This document shows positions 26,152 to 35,575 of a stretch of DNA of 64,000 nt, one piece after another. Location: contig NZ_JAGGLR010000013.1 of NCBI RefSeq assembly GCF_017874715.1, positions 1-64,000 of the forward strand. The letters run 5' to 3'. The translations under genes and the position numbers were made by a program. The notes beneath the pieces are model-generated. The model did not search any database, had not been told where the DNA came from, and worked only from the letters and a program-made list of their open reading frames with translations. Each line of letters begins with the position of its first letter. Position 1 is the stretch's first letter. This DNA is from Streptomyces iranensis. Its GTDB lineage: Bacteria; Actinomycetota; Actinomycetes; Streptomycetales; Streptomycetaceae.

Positions 26152-26904
26152 GTGGCCTTTGGTGACCAGCCCGCATACCTCCGCGTCGCCGACGACCTGC
26201 GGAAGAAGATCGCCGCGGGTGAGCTGCCGCCGCATGCGCGTCTCCCCTCCCAGGCCAGGATCCGGGAGGAGTACGGGGTCTCGGACACCGTCGCGCTCGA
26301 GGCGCGCAAGGTGCTGATGGTCGAGGGGCTGGTCGAGGGGCGTTCCGGGTCGGGGACGTATGTGCGGGCGCAGCCGGTGCCGCGGCGGGTGGTCCGGGGT
26401 GGGTTCCACACCGCCGGGGAGACCACGCCGTTCCGGCAGGAGCAGGCCGACGACCGGATCACCGGCACCTGTGAGGCCGAGAGCGAGCAGGAGGAGGCCG
26501 GGGGCGAGATCGCCGGGCGGCTGGGGGTCGAGGCGGGGGAGCGGGTGATGCGCACCCGCTATGTGTTCCGGTCGCAGGGGGAGGTCGTGATGCTCTCCAC
26601 CTCCTGGGAGCCGCTCGAGCTCACCGGCCGTACGCCCGTGATGCTGCCCGAGGAGGGCCCGCTGGCCGGGCGCGGGGTCGTCGACCGGATGGCCGCCCTC
26701 GACCTGGTGGTGGACAACATGGCGGAGGAGGTCGGCGCACGCCCCGGCCGGGCCGAGGAGGTGCTGGCGCTCGGCGGGGTGCCGGGCCACTGGGTGATGG
26801 TCATCTCGCGTACGTACTTCGCGGGCGGCCGCCCGGTGGAGACCGCCGATGTGGTGGTGCTGGCCGAGCGCTATCGGATCGCGTACCGGCTGCCGGTGAA
26901 GTGA
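26152..26904 (+). CDS. GntR/HutC family regulator with UTRA domain
   Basis: A 250-residue regulator. The N-terminal winged HTH is VADDLRKKIAAGELPPHARL with SQARIREEYGVSD and LVEGRSGSGTYVR; the C-terminal UTRA effector domain (about 90-245) ends VLAERYRIAYRLPVK. GTG 26152 has AGGGAG five nt upstream; a second GTG six bases earlier overlaps that site. It is transcribed toward the NCS1 and APC permease genes and may control them or itself. The effector is unknown. Confidence 0.85.
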   Translation: MAFGDQPAYLRVADDLRKKIAAGELPPHARLPSQARIREEYGVSDTVALEARKVLMVEGLVEGRSGSGTYVRAQPVPRRVVRGGFHTAGETTPFRQEQADDRITGTCEAESEQEEAGGEIAGRLGVEAGERVMRTRYVFRSQGEVVMLSTSWEPLELTGRTPVMLPEEGPLAGRGVVDRMAALDLVVDNMAEEVGARPGRAEEVLALGGVPGHWVMVISRTYFAGGRPVETADVVVLAERYRIAYRLPVK

Positions 26905-27110
26905 TCGCTCGCCCGCTGTCGGCGCTCGCCGATAGCCGGGCGGTCCGTCCCGGGGCGCCTTACCGCGAGTTACCGGGGCGTCTTACCGCGAGTTAACCGC
27001 CGCCCCGCCGCCGTAACGGCCCGGCAATGGCGTATCGCGGCCGCCCGTCACCTCCGGCTCCTACCGTCCTCGGGCGTAAGAGAACGGCCCGAGCGACAGG
27101 GGAAGCCGGT

Positions 27111-28910
27111 ATGACGGATGCGGTCGATGTCGATTCGGTTGATGAGGTTGGTGCGGTCGGGGCGGCTGGTGCGGTTGGGGCGGTCGATGCCGTCGATGCC
27201 GTCGCTGCCGAGGCGGGCGCGCCGGCGGCGACTGCCCCGCGGCGCGGCTACGCCCGGCTGGCGGCGGACGAGAGCCGTGAGGACTACTCGCTGCGCTATG
27301 CCCCCCACTCCTACCGCCGCTGGTCGCCCACCATGGTCGCCTCCACGGCGCTCGGCGGCATCGCCTATCTCGCGGACTTCGCCATCGGCGCGTCCATCGT
27401 CTTCACCTACGGCTTCACCAGCGGTATCGCCTCGATCCTCACCGCGGCGACGCTCATCTTCCTGACCGGCATCCCCATCGCCCGCGCCTGTGCGACCTAC
27501 GGCCTGGACATGGATCTGATCACCCGCGGTGCCGGATTCGGCTACTTCGGCTCGACGTTGACCTCGCTGATCTACGCGAGCTTCACCTTCATCTTCTTCG
27601 CGCTGGAGGGCTCGATCATGGCGCAGGCCATGCATCAGGCCCTCCATATCCCGCTGCCGGTCGGCTATCTGCTGACCACCCTCATCGTGATCCCGATCGT
27701 CTTCCGCGGCATGGGCGCGCTCGCCAAGGTGCAGGCGTGGACCCAGCCGATCTGGCTGATCGGGCTCGCCCTGCCGTTCGTGGTGCTGGCCTTCGAGGCG
27801 CCGGACTCCTGGGGCGCGTTCGCCTCCTTCGGCGGGACCGAGGGCGCGGGCTCCGGTTTCGACTGGATCGGATACGGCCTGGGCACGGGTGTCGCGCTCT
27901 CGCTGATCGCACAGATCGGTGAGCAGGCCGACTATCTGCGGTTCATGCCCGCGAAGACCGACGAGAACCGGCGGCGCTGGAATCTGGCGGTCCTGGCCGC
28001 CGGCCCCGGCTGGGTGGTCATCGGCGCCGCCAAGCAGATCGGTGGCGCCTTCCTCGCGTTCGTGGCGCTCGGCGCGGTCGGCAAGACCCATGCGCTGGAG
28101 CCCATCGCCCCGCAGATCGAGGCGCTGAAGCCCTGGCTGGGCTCGGTCGCGCTGCCCGCCGCCGCGCTCTTCGTGGTGGTCTCCCAGATCAAGATCAATG
28201 TCACCAACGCCTACAGCGGCTCGCTGTCCTGGTCCAACTTCTTCTCCCGGGTCACCCACCGCCACCCCGGCCGGGTCTGGTACATCTTCCTCAACCTCGC
28301 CATCGCGCTGGCGCTCATGGAGATGAACATGTTCGCGGCGCTCAACAAGCTGCTGGGCTTCTACTCCAACGTCGGCATCGCCTGGATAGCCGCCGTCGCC
28401 GCCGACCTGGTCGTCAACAAGCCGCTCGGGCTGAGCCCGAAGTACATCGAGTTCAAGCGGGCGTATCTGCATCCCGTGAACCCCGCCGGATTCGGCGCGA
28501 TGGTGATCGCGTCGGCGGTCTCGATCGTCGCCTTCTTCGGAGTCTTCGGGGAGGTGGCCGAGGCGTTCTCGACCTTCATCGCCTGCGGTCTCGCGCTGGT
28601 GCTCTGCCCGCTGCTGGCCTGGCTCACCGGGGGCCGCTACTACCTGGCCCGGAAGAACCCGGTGAACGGGCCGGGCGCCGACGTCCCGGACATCACCGCC
28701 ACCCACCTGTGCGCCTCGTGCGAGACGGCGTACGAGCTGCCGGACATCGCCGACTGCCCGGTGCGGGCGGGGGCCGTCTGCTCGCTGTGCTGCTCACTGG
28801 ACGCCGAGTGCGGGGATGTGTGCCGCAAGGCGCCCACGGGCGAGCCGGTGCTGATGCCGCTTCCCACGGTGCGCGGCCCCGCCGTGGGCGACCCCTCCGT
28901 GCGTACGTGA
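27111..28910 (+). CDS. NCS1-type cytosine/purine permease with Cys-rich tail
   Basis: A 599-residue membrane symporter of the nucleobase:cation (NCS1) superfamily with about 12 hydrophobic helices between residues 75 and 520. The N-terminal 45 residues are low-complexity Ala/Val/Gly/Asp encoded by imperfect DNA repeats. The cytoplasmic tail carries CASCETAYELPDIADC and CSLCCSLDAECGDVC, eight Cys in CxxC-like spacing that could bind zinc or an Fe-S cluster; this is unusual for simple NCS1 carriers. ATG 27111 follows AGGGGAAG. Substrate unknown. Confidence 0.82.
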   Translation: MTDAVDVDSVDEVGAVGAAGAVGAVDAVDAVAAEAGAPAATAPRRGYARLAADESREDYSLRYAPHSYRRWSPTMVASTALGGIAYLADFAIGASIVFTYGFTSGIASILTAATLIFLTGIPIARACATYGLDMDLITRGAGFGYFGSTLTSLIYASFTFIFFALEGSIMAQAMHQALHIPLPVGYLLTTLIVIPIVFRGMGALAKVQAWTQPIWLIGLALPFVVLAFEAPDSWGAFASFGGTEGAGSGFDWIGYGLGTGVALSLIAQIGEQADYLRFMPAKTDENRRRWNLAVLAAGPGWVVIGAAKQIGGAFLAFVALGAVGKTHALEPIAPQIEALKPWLGSVALPAAALFVVVSQIKINVTNAYSGSLSWSNFFSRVTHRHPGRVWYIFLNLAIALALMEMNMFAALNKLLGFYSNVGIAWIAAVAADLVVNKPLGLSPKYIEFKRAYLHPVNPAGFGAMVIASAVSIVAFFGVFGEVAEAFSTFIACGLALVLCPLLAWLTGGRYYLARKNPVNGPGADVPDITATHLCASCETAYELPDIADCPVRAGAVCSLCCSLDAECGDVCRKAPTGEPVLMPLPTVRGPAVGDPSVRT

Positions 28911-29087
28911 GCGACCTCGCCCCGCGTACGGGCGCACCTACCGTCACCTGAGCCCGGTTCCCGCCCCTGTTGCAAAACTCACATAAGTGCAGGTGAAAGG
29001 GGTTACTGGAAGGGGATCATCCGTTTCGCTCTTACGATGGATCGGTTTGTGTCCGGTCGTTTGGGGGGCGAAAGGAGTGCCAGGAAC

Positions 29088-30746
29088 TTGAGCACGGAGC
29101 AGGGTTCCCACTCGCATTATCGAAGGTCACTGGGACCAGTGGCCCTCACCGCCGTGGGCCTCGGGTCGATCATCGGCTCCGGCTGGCTGTTCGGCGCCGA
29201 GCGCGCCGCCGCGCTGGCCGGGCCCGCCGCCATTCTGGCCTGGGTGATCGGCGCCGCCGTCGCCCTGACCATCGCCCTGACCTACTCCGAGCTGGGTTCG
29301 ATGTTCCCCAAGGCCGGGGGCATGGTCCGGTACGGCCAGTACTCGCACGGCTCGCTGGCCGGATATCTGGCCGCCTGGGCCAACTGGATCGCCATCGTCT
29401 CCGTGATCCCCGGTGAGGCCACCGCCTCCGTGCAGTACATGTCGTCCTGGGACTTCGGCTGGGCCAAGGCGCTGTACGACGGGAAGGAGCTGACCGGCAG
29501 CGGTGTCGCGCTCGCGTCCGTGCTGCTGCTCTTCTACTTCTTCCTCAACTGGTTCGCGATCACCCTCTTCGCGAAGACCAACACCGCGATCACCGTCTTC
29601 AAGGTGGTCGTGCCGACCCTGACCGCCGGAGCGCTGCTGCTGTCGCACTTCGACACCGGCAATGTCACCGGCAACGGCGGCTTCACCCCCAACGGCTGGA
29701 ACTCCGTGTTCACCGCGGTCGCCGTCTCCGGCATCGTCTGGGCCTACAACGGCTTCCAGTCGCCGCTGAACATGGCGGGCGAGGCCCGTGACCCGGGGAA
29801 GTCGCTGCCCAAGGCCGTCATCAGCTCGATCCTCATCGCGCTGGTGATCTACGTCGCGCTGCAGATCGCCTTCCTGATGGCCGTCCCCGCCGCGGATCTG
29901 CGGCACGGCGGCTGGTCCGGGCTCTCCTTCAACTCCCCGCTCGCCGATCTCTCCCTGGCCTGGGGCCTGAACTGGCTGGCGATGCTGCTGTACGCGGACG
30001 CCTTCATCTCCCCGTCCGGCACCGGCATGATCTACGCGGCCACCACCTCGCGCATGATCCAGGGCGTCCAGGAAAACGGCCATCTGCCGGGGATCTTCGG
30101 CAAGGTCGACCCCAAGACCGGCATTCCGCGCCCGGCGCTGCTGCTCAACCTGGGGATCGCCTTCATCTTCCTCGCGGTCTTCCGCGGCTGGGGCTCGCTC
30201 GCCGAGATCGTCTCCGTCGCCACCGTGATCTCGTACATCACCGGTCCGGTGGCCGTGATGTCGCTGCGCCGCCTCTCCCCGGAACTGCCGCGCCCGGTGC
30301 GGCTGCGCGCGATGCCGGTGATCGCGCCGATCGCGATGGTCTTCGGCTCGCTGGTGCTGTACTGGGCCCGCTGGCCGCTCACCGGCAAGGTCATCTTCAT
30401 CATGGCGATCGGGCTGCCGATCTGGGCCTGGTACGAGCTGCGCAAGCCGTGGGCGGAGCTGCGGCCGCATCTGGCCGCCGGCGCCTGGATGGTCACGTAT
30501 CTGCTCGTCATGGCGGCGGTGTCATGGGCCGGCGGCACGGAGTTCGGCGGCCGCGGCTATCTGCCGGGCGGCTGGGACATCGTGATCGTCGCGCTGATCG
30601 GGCTGGCCTTCTACTTCTGGGGCGTACGCAGCGCATGGCGCAATCCGACGCTGCTGGAGGCCGAGCGCGAGATGGGCGCCGCCCCGGCCGACGAGGCGGG
30701 CGAAGGCGGCGACGGCGACCGGGTGAAGGCCGAAGTCGGCGTCTGA
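29088..30746 (+). CDS. APC family amino acid permease
   Basis: A 552-residue amino-acid/polyamine/organocation transporter. The first helix carries the consensus VGLGSIIGSGWLFG (substrate-binding GSG), and about 12 TM helices extend to residue 520. NGFQSPLNMAGEARDPGKSL is the family's conserved TM6-loop region. TTG 29088 is preceded by AAAGGAG at 10 nt; ATG 29037 would add 17 residues that contain this site, so TTG is preferred with moderate confidence. It follows the NCS1 permease by about 180 bp and is probably transcribed separately. Confidence 0.85.
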   Translation: MSTEQGSHSHYRRSLGPVALTAVGLGSIIGSGWLFGAERAAALAGPAAILAWVIGAAVALTIALTYSELGSMFPKAGGMVRYGQYSHGSLAGYLAAWANWIAIVSVIPGEATASVQYMSSWDFGWAKALYDGKELTGSGVALASVLLLFYFFLNWFAITLFAKTNTAITVFKVVVPTLTAGALLLSHFDTGNVTGNGGFTPNGWNSVFTAVAVSGIVWAYNGFQSPLNMAGEARDPGKSLPKAVISSILIALVIYVALQIAFLMAVPAADLRHGGWSGLSFNSPLADLSLAWGLNWLAMLLYADAFISPSGTGMIYAATTSRMIQGVQENGHLPGIFGKVDPKTGIPRPALLLNLGIAFIFLAVFRGWGSLAEIVSVATVISYITGPVAVMSLRRLSPELPRPVRLRAMPVIAPIAMVFGSLVLYWARWPLTGKVIFIMAIGLPIWAWYELRKPWAELRPHLAAGAWMVTYLLVMAAVSWAGGTEFGGRGYLPGGWDIVIVALIGLAFYFWGVRSAWRNPTLLEAEREMGAAPADEAGEGGDGDRVKAEVGV

Positions 30747-30893
30747 GACATGGCCGGATGAGTGCCTCCTTGTAAGAACACGTATCCGCTGCGTGAAGGT
30801 AGGGCGTAGGCTCGGGCATATGCGGATCGGGATTTCCTTAACGGTGTCGCGGGGTCGTGCGTCCGGGCGCGCCACAGCGGAGGGGGCGGGGAG

Positions 30894-31079
30894 ATGAGTG
30901 ACGGGAACGCTGTGCTGCCCTGGCTCGTGATCCGCCAGGACAGCAACGGCAACCGCTACCGCGTCGGGCGCTACGCCACCAGGACGGAGGCCCAGGAGGT
31001 GGCCGACCGGCTGGAGGGCGAGGGCCAGGAGCAGCTGTACGTGGTCGAGCGGACCGCCGCGTCCCGTCAGTCCGGTTAG
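30894..31079 (+). CDS. Small SPOR-like protein
   Basis: A 61-residue soluble protein, WLVIRQDSNGNRYRVGRYAT then RTEAQEVADRLEGEGQEQLY. It matches the small actinobacterial SPOR-like family often annotated near transporters; a peptidoglycan-binding role is assumed for full SPOR domains, but no signal peptide is present. The Ala-Ser-Arg-Gln-Ser-Gly end overlaps the beginning of a 15-bp tandem repeat that continues past the stop. Confidence 0.75.
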   Translation: MSDGNAVLPWLVIRQDSNGNRYRVGRYATRTEAQEVADRLEGEGQEQLYVVERTAASRQSG

Positions 31080-31158
31080 CCCGAGTCCGGTTGGCCCGAG
31101 TCCGGTCAGCTTGAGTCCGGTCGGCTCGAGCCCGGTTGGCCGGAGCCCGGTTTCAGCC
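31066..31158 (+). repeat. Degenerate 15-bp tandem repeat
   Basis: About six consecutive units resembling GAGTCCGGTTGGCCC begin inside the last codons of the SPOR-like gene and run beyond its stop. They are followed by two copies of CCGCAGGAATRCGTACC (about 31156-31197). Together they fill the gap to the terminator hairpin. No function is evident; replication slippage would extend the SPOR protein only if the stop were lost. Confidence 0.65.
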
Positions 31159-31205
31159 CGCAGGAATACGTACCCTCCAATCCGCAGGAATGCGTACCTC
31201 TTCCC

Positions 31206-31235
31206 GAGCCCCGGGGCGCTCCCGCCCCGGGGCTC
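31206..31235. terminator. Perfect 13-bp GC hairpin
   Basis: GAGCCCCGGGGCG (31206-31218) pairs perfectly with CGCCCCGGGGCTC (31223-31235) around a 4-nt loop. It lies after the SPOR-like gene and 34 bp before the Nudix gene, so it most likely terminates the former. Confidence 0.75.
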
Positions 31236-31268
31236 TGGTGTGGGTCCGCGCAGGCTAGGGTGCCGATC

Positions 31269-31763
31269 ATGAGCGTGCGTGTCGTGGTGGGCGGAGCGGT
31301 GTTCGACCGGGGGCGGCTGCTGGCCGCGCGGCGCAGCGCACCGCCCGAGCTCGCGGGCCGCTGGGAGCTGCCCGGCGGCAAGACCGAGCCCGGGGAGACA
31401 CCACAGGCGGCGCTCGTCCGCGAACTGCGCGAGGAGCTCGGGGTCGAGGTCGAACCGCTCGAACCGCTGCCGGGGGAGTGGCCCCTCAAGCCCGGCTATG
31501 TGCTGCGGGTATGGACCGCGGCCCTGCGCTCCGGTGAGCCGCGCCCGCTCCAGGACCACGACGAGCTGCGCTGGCTCCCCCCGGACCGGGTGGACGAGGT
31601 CGACTGGCTGGACGAGGACCGCCCCGCGGTGGCGGAGGCGGTCCGCCGACTGCGCGCGGCTGAAGCCGGGGCGGACGACACCGGCGCCGCCGGGGCCGAT
31701 GCCGGGGCGTCCGGCGCCGGGTCGGCCGAGGTCACCGAGGGGATCCCGCCACGCACCTCTTGA
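31269..31763 (+). CDS. Nudix hydrolase (MutT-like)
   Basis: A 164-residue pyrophosphohydrolase. The Nudix box is complete at about residues 37-59: G37-KTEPG-E43 ... R51-E52-LR-E55-E56-L-G58-V. This catalyses Mg-dependent cleavage of nucleoside diphosphates linked to another moiety; the short size and WELPGGK entry resemble MutT (8-oxo-dGTP) enzymes, but the substrate is not certain. An acidic Ala/Gly-rich tail follows residue 130. ATG 31269 is chosen over GTG 31260. Confidence 0.85.
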   Translation: MSVRVVVGGAVFDRGRLLAARRSAPPELAGRWELPGGKTEPGETPQAALVRELREELGVEVEPLEPLPGEWPLKPGYVLRVWTAALRSGEPRPLQDHDELRWLPPDRVDEVDWLDEDRPAVAEAVRRLRAAEAGADDTGAAGADAGASGAGSAEVTEGIPPRTS

Positions 31764-31985
31764 GAACCTCCCGCTCGGGAAAATCCATGGGGTTCGAGCC
31801 GCCTCCGTCCGGTTAGGAGTGAGGGGGAGCGCTGATCATGAGCGCTTCACCAAAAGCCGGGACGGACACTGATGGCGGGCTGAGATAGTGCTGTGATCGT
31901 GAAGACCGTACTCGGGATGGCCGAAGTGCTGGATACTCGGCTATCTGAAGCCGGTCGGAGCACCTGAGCCGGAGGGGACGGGCGC

Positions 31986-34688
31986 ATGAGCGAGAAGCCA
32001 GCGGGGGCTGATATGCCCGAGGAGACGGTGGGTTCGCAGGTGTCGCCGACGTCACAGGGGTCCTCGATCTCGGACATGTCGTCCATGTCCTCGATGTCGG
32101 CGGTGTGGCAGAGCAGTCCTCCCGGCTCGATCTATGACTACATCCGGGTCGCCTCCTTCGCGCTCGGGCCCGACGGCCGGATCGCGCAGTGGAGCGAACG
32201 GGCCGCGGAATTGCTGGGGCTGACGGCGAGCCAGGCCATCGGCAAGGATCCGGTGGAGGCGTTCGTACCGCCGGAGTACCAGGAGACGGGCCAGCGCGCG
32301 GTGGCCGACATCCTCGACGGCCGGGAGTGGACCGGGCTGGTCCCCTACCGTAACCCCCGGACGCCGAGCGGACATGGCATCGCCGAGGTCTATGTGATGC
32401 CCGCTCAGGACGAGCACGGGAAGCGGGCCGCGCTCTGTATCGCGGTGGACGTCAGCGCGTTGCGCGGGCTGGAAACCGATCTTGCTTCTTCACAGGCCGT
32501 TTTCGGTCAATCTCCGCTCGGTTTCTTCCTCTTCGGGACCGATCTGCGGATCCTCCGCGTCAATGAGCGCTTTGCCAAGGTTTTCGGTCGCCCCACCGAG
32601 GAGTACCGCGGCACGACCCCGCACGATCTGCTCCCGCGCGGCGAGGCCGACCGGCTGGCCGCAGCCCTGCGCCAGGTCCTGGACTCCGGGCAGTCGCTGA
32701 CCGACATGCCCATCGTGGGCCAGGCGCCCGGCAGCCCCGACCGCCGCCGCTGGTCGGTCTCGCTCTACCGGCTGCACAGCGGCTCCGGCCGCCCCATCGG
32801 CGTCGCCGGGCTCGCCACGGATGTCACCGGCCGCCGCCGCGCCGAACAGGAGGCCGCGGGCGTACGGCGCAATCTGGCGCTGCTGAACGAGGCCGGGGCC
32901 CGAATAGGCACCTCGCTCGACCTGGAGACCACCGCCCGCGAGCTGCTGGACGTGGCCGTACCGCAGTTCTGCGACCTGGCCTCGGTCGACCTCTACCAGG
33001 GGCTGCTCTCCGGCGACGAGACCCCCCCGGGGCTCGCCGACGGCAGCGCCGAGTTGCGCCGCGTCGCCTTCGCCAGCGCGGTCTCCGACGGCCCGGTCGC
33101 CTTCGGCGACATCTGCCGCGTCAACACCGTGGAGGACCCCAAGCCCATCCAGGTCGGCGAGGTGCACCGCTACCCCTTCAACTCGCTGTGCGCCCACGCC
33201 CTGCGCACCGCCCAGGTCCGCGTCGTCCCCGGGCGGGACGGCAGCGAGGCCCTGGAGCTCGGGGCCATGCTCCAGTCCACCCTCGTGGTGCCGATGGTCG
33301 CGCGGGACACCGTCGTCGGCCTGGCCCAGTTCTCCCGCACCAAGGGCAGCGAGCCGTTCGGCGAACGGGACCGCGCGCTCGCCGTCGAGCTGGCCGCCCG
33401 CGCCGCCGTGAGCATCGACAACGCCCGGCTGTACCGCAGAGAACATGAGCGCGCGTTGATACTCCAGCGCAGTCTCCTCCCGCCCGGCGACCCGGAGGCC
33501 GCCGGGCTCGATATCGCCTGCCGCTATCTGCCGGGGAACGCGGCGACCGAGGTGGGCGGCGACTGGTTCGACGTGATCGAGCTGCCAGGACACCGCACCG
33601 CGCTGGTGGTCGGCGACGTCATGGGGCGGGGGCTGCGCGCCGCCGTGGCCATGGGCGAGCTGCGCACCGCCGTACGCACCCTCGCCCTGCTCGACCTGGA
33701 GCCCGCCGAGGTGCTCTCCGCGCTCGACGAGATCGCCCGCGGCCTCGGCACACCCGGCGGCTCGCACGCCGGCGCGCGGCCCGGCTCGCGCGCCCTCGTG
33801 CGCGACGGCAAGGCCGCCGACGACTCCTCGGATCTGACCGAGGTCTACCTCGCCACCTGCGTCTACGCCGTCTACGACCCGGTCACCCGGCGCTGCACGT
33901 TCGCCAACGCCGGGCATCCGCCCCCTGTCCTCCTGGAGCCGGGCGAGGACGCCCTGCTGATGGAGGTCCCGCCCGGACTGCCGCTCGGCGTGGGCGGCGA
34001 GCCGTTCGAGGAGATCGAGGTCGAGCTCCCCGACGGCGCGCTGCTGGCCCTCTACACCGACGGTCTGGTCGAGTCCCGCGACCACACCCTCGACGAGGGG
34101 CTCCAGGCCCTGCGTGCGGCCCTCAACGCCCCGGACGGCGCCGACGGCGGGAACGCCGCGGCCGGTTCCCTCGAGGACGTCTGCGACCACGTCCTGAGCA
34201 CCCTCGACACCCACCACGGCGAGGACGACATCGCCCTGCTGATGGCCCGGGTGCAGGGGCTGTCGGCCGAGTCGGTCGGCGACTGGCACCTTCCCAGCGC
34301 CCCGCAGTCCGTGGGCCGGGCCCGCGAACTCGCCCGGGAGCAGCTGGAGTCCTGGGGGCTGGACGATCTGGTGGACACCACCGAGCTGCTGGTCAGCGAG
34401 CTGGTGACCAATGCCCTGCGGTACGGCGAGGGCGAGATCCGGCTGCGGCTGCTGCTGGACCGCACGCTGGTCTGCGAGGTCTGGGACGGCGGTCTGGTCC
34501 AGCCCCGGCGGCGGCGCGCCCGGGACACCGACGAGGGCGGGCGCGGGCTCCAGCTGGTCGGGCTGCTCAGCGCGGGCTGGGGCAGCCGCAGGACCCCGCT
34601 CGGCAAGACCGTCTGGTTCGAGCTGGCTCTTCCGGACGGCCAGCCCTCGGGTCCGGACTCGGTGGAGGCCCTGCTCAGCCTGTGGTGA
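31986..34688 (+). CDS. PAS-PAS-GAF-SpoIIE phosphatase-HATPase regulator
   Basis: A 900-residue cytoplasmic signalling protein. A Ser/Met-rich N-terminus is followed by PAS domains at about 48-160 and 168-280, GAF at about 297-475, and a PP2C-type SpoIIE phosphatase at about 487-748 (EVGGDWFDVIELPG, VGDVMGRG, ANAGHPPPVLL, LYTDGLVESRD, GEDDIALL). A RsbW-like HATPase at about 771-888 (ELLVSELVTNALRYG, GGRGLQLVG) ends the protein. It probably dephosphorylates an anti-anti-sigma factor and phosphorylates or binds partners in a stress/sigma-factor switch. Partners are not adjacent. Streptomyces encode dozens of such proteins. Confidence 0.9.
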   Translation: MSEKPAGADMPEETVGSQVSPTSQGSSISDMSSMSSMSAVWQSSPPGSIYDYIRVASFALGPDGRIAQWSERAAELLGLTASQAIGKDPVEAFVPPEYQETGQRAVADILDGREWTGLVPYRNPRTPSGHGIAEVYVMPAQDEHGKRAALCIAVDVSALRGLETDLASSQAVFGQSPLGFFLFGTDLRILRVNERFAKVFGRPTEEYRGTTPHDLLPRGEADRLAAALRQVLDSGQSLTDMPIVGQAPGSPDRRRWSVSLYRLHSGSGRPIGVAGLATDVTGRRRAEQEAAGVRRNLALLNEAGARIGTSLDLETTARELLDVAVPQFCDLASVDLYQGLLSGDETPPGLADGSAELRRVAFASAVSDGPVAFGDICRVNTVEDPKPIQVGEVHRYPFNSLCAHALRTAQVRVVPGRDGSEALELGAMLQSTLVVPMVARDTVVGLAQFSRTKGSEPFGERDRALAVELAARAAVSIDNARLYRREHERALILQRSLLPPGDPEAAGLDIACRYLPGNAATEVGGDWFDVIELPGHRTALVVGDVMGRGLRAAVAMGELRTAVRTLALLDLEPAEVLSALDEIARGLGTPGGSHAGARPGSRALVRDGKAADDSSDLTEVYLATCVYAVYDPVTRRCTFANAGHPPPVLLEPGEDALLMEVPPGLPLGVGGEPFEEIEVELPDGALLALYTDGLVESRDHTLDEGLQALRAALNAPDGADGGNAAAGSLEDVCDHVLSTLDTHHGEDDIALLMARVQGLSAESVGDWHLPSAPQSVGRARELAREQLESWGLDDLVDTTELLVSELVTNALRYGEGEIRLRLLLDRTLVCEVWDGGLVQPRRRRARDTDEGGRGLQLVGLLSAGWGSRRTPLGKTVWFELALPDGQPSGPDSVEALLSLW

Positions 34689-34793
34689 CGGGCCACGGCC
34701 CGTTACGGCCACGGCCTGTTACGGCCACGGCCTGTTACGGCAGCGGGCCCGCGACACCAAGCGGAGGGCGAGCACCGTCCCTGGCGGGTCTTT

Positions 34794-35557
34794 CCCCTAC
34801 CCGCCCCTTCCCGAAACTGGGGCTTCGCCCCAGACCCCAGGCCGGGGCTATGCCCCAGACCCCGACACCGGGGCTTCGCCCCAGACCCCAGGCCGGGGCT
34901 ATGCCCCAGACCCCGACACCGGGGCTTCGCCCCAGACCCCAGACCCCGGGGCTTCGCCCCAGACCCCGGACCGGGGCTTCGCCCCAGACCCCGGACCGGG
35001 GCTTCGCCCCAGACCCCGGACCGGGGCTTCGCCCCAGACCTCAGACCGCCGGGGCTTCGCCCCAGACCCCAGACCCCGGGGCTTCGCCCCAGACCCCAGA
35101 CCGGGGCTTCGCCCCAGACCCCGGACCGGGGCTTCGCCCCAGACCCCAGACCGGGGCTTCGCCCCAGACCCCGGACCGGGGCTTCGCCCCAGACCTCAGA
35201 CCGCCGGGGCTTCGCCCCAGACCCCGGACCGGGGCTTCGCCCCAGACCTCAGACCGCCGGGGCTTCGCCCCAGACCCCAGACCGGGGCTTCGCCCCAGAC
35301 CCCAGACCGGGGCTTCGCCCCAGACCCCAGACCGGGGCTACGCCCCAGGCCCCGAAACCGGGGCTTCGCCCCAGACCCCAGACCGGGGCTTCGCCCCAGA
35401 CCCCAGATCCCGGACCGGGGCTTCGCCCCAGATCCCGGACCGGGGCTTCGCCCCTTCCCGCGGCATCTATATGCGGCTCCGCCGCGTGGCGGGGCTTCGC
35501 CCCGGACCGCCGGGGGTCTGGGGCGAAGCCCCAGTTGTGGGAAGGGGCGGGGAGGGG
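34794..35557. repeat. Expanded palindromic array of GGGGCTTCGCCCC units
   Basis: About 25 hairpin-forming units GGGGCTTCGCCCC (variants CTATG, CTACG), joined by CAGACCCCAGACC-type linkers, repeat every 24-30 bp. The array is bounded by CCCCTACCCGCCCCTTCCC on the left and GGGAAGGGGCGGGGAGGGG on the right, inverted copies of each other. These are the termini of the 93-bp palindrome at 57158-57250. It fills the gap between convergent SpoIIE and sdhB genes. All frames through it are open by chance; I call no gene here. Confidence 0.85.
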
Positions 35558-35575
35558 ATCAGCCCGCCGCAGGCG

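Noticed and set aside
34794..35557. CRISPR array
   Set aside because: Repeats are 24-30 bp apart with no unique spacers; the linkers are themselves repeats, and no cas genes are present.
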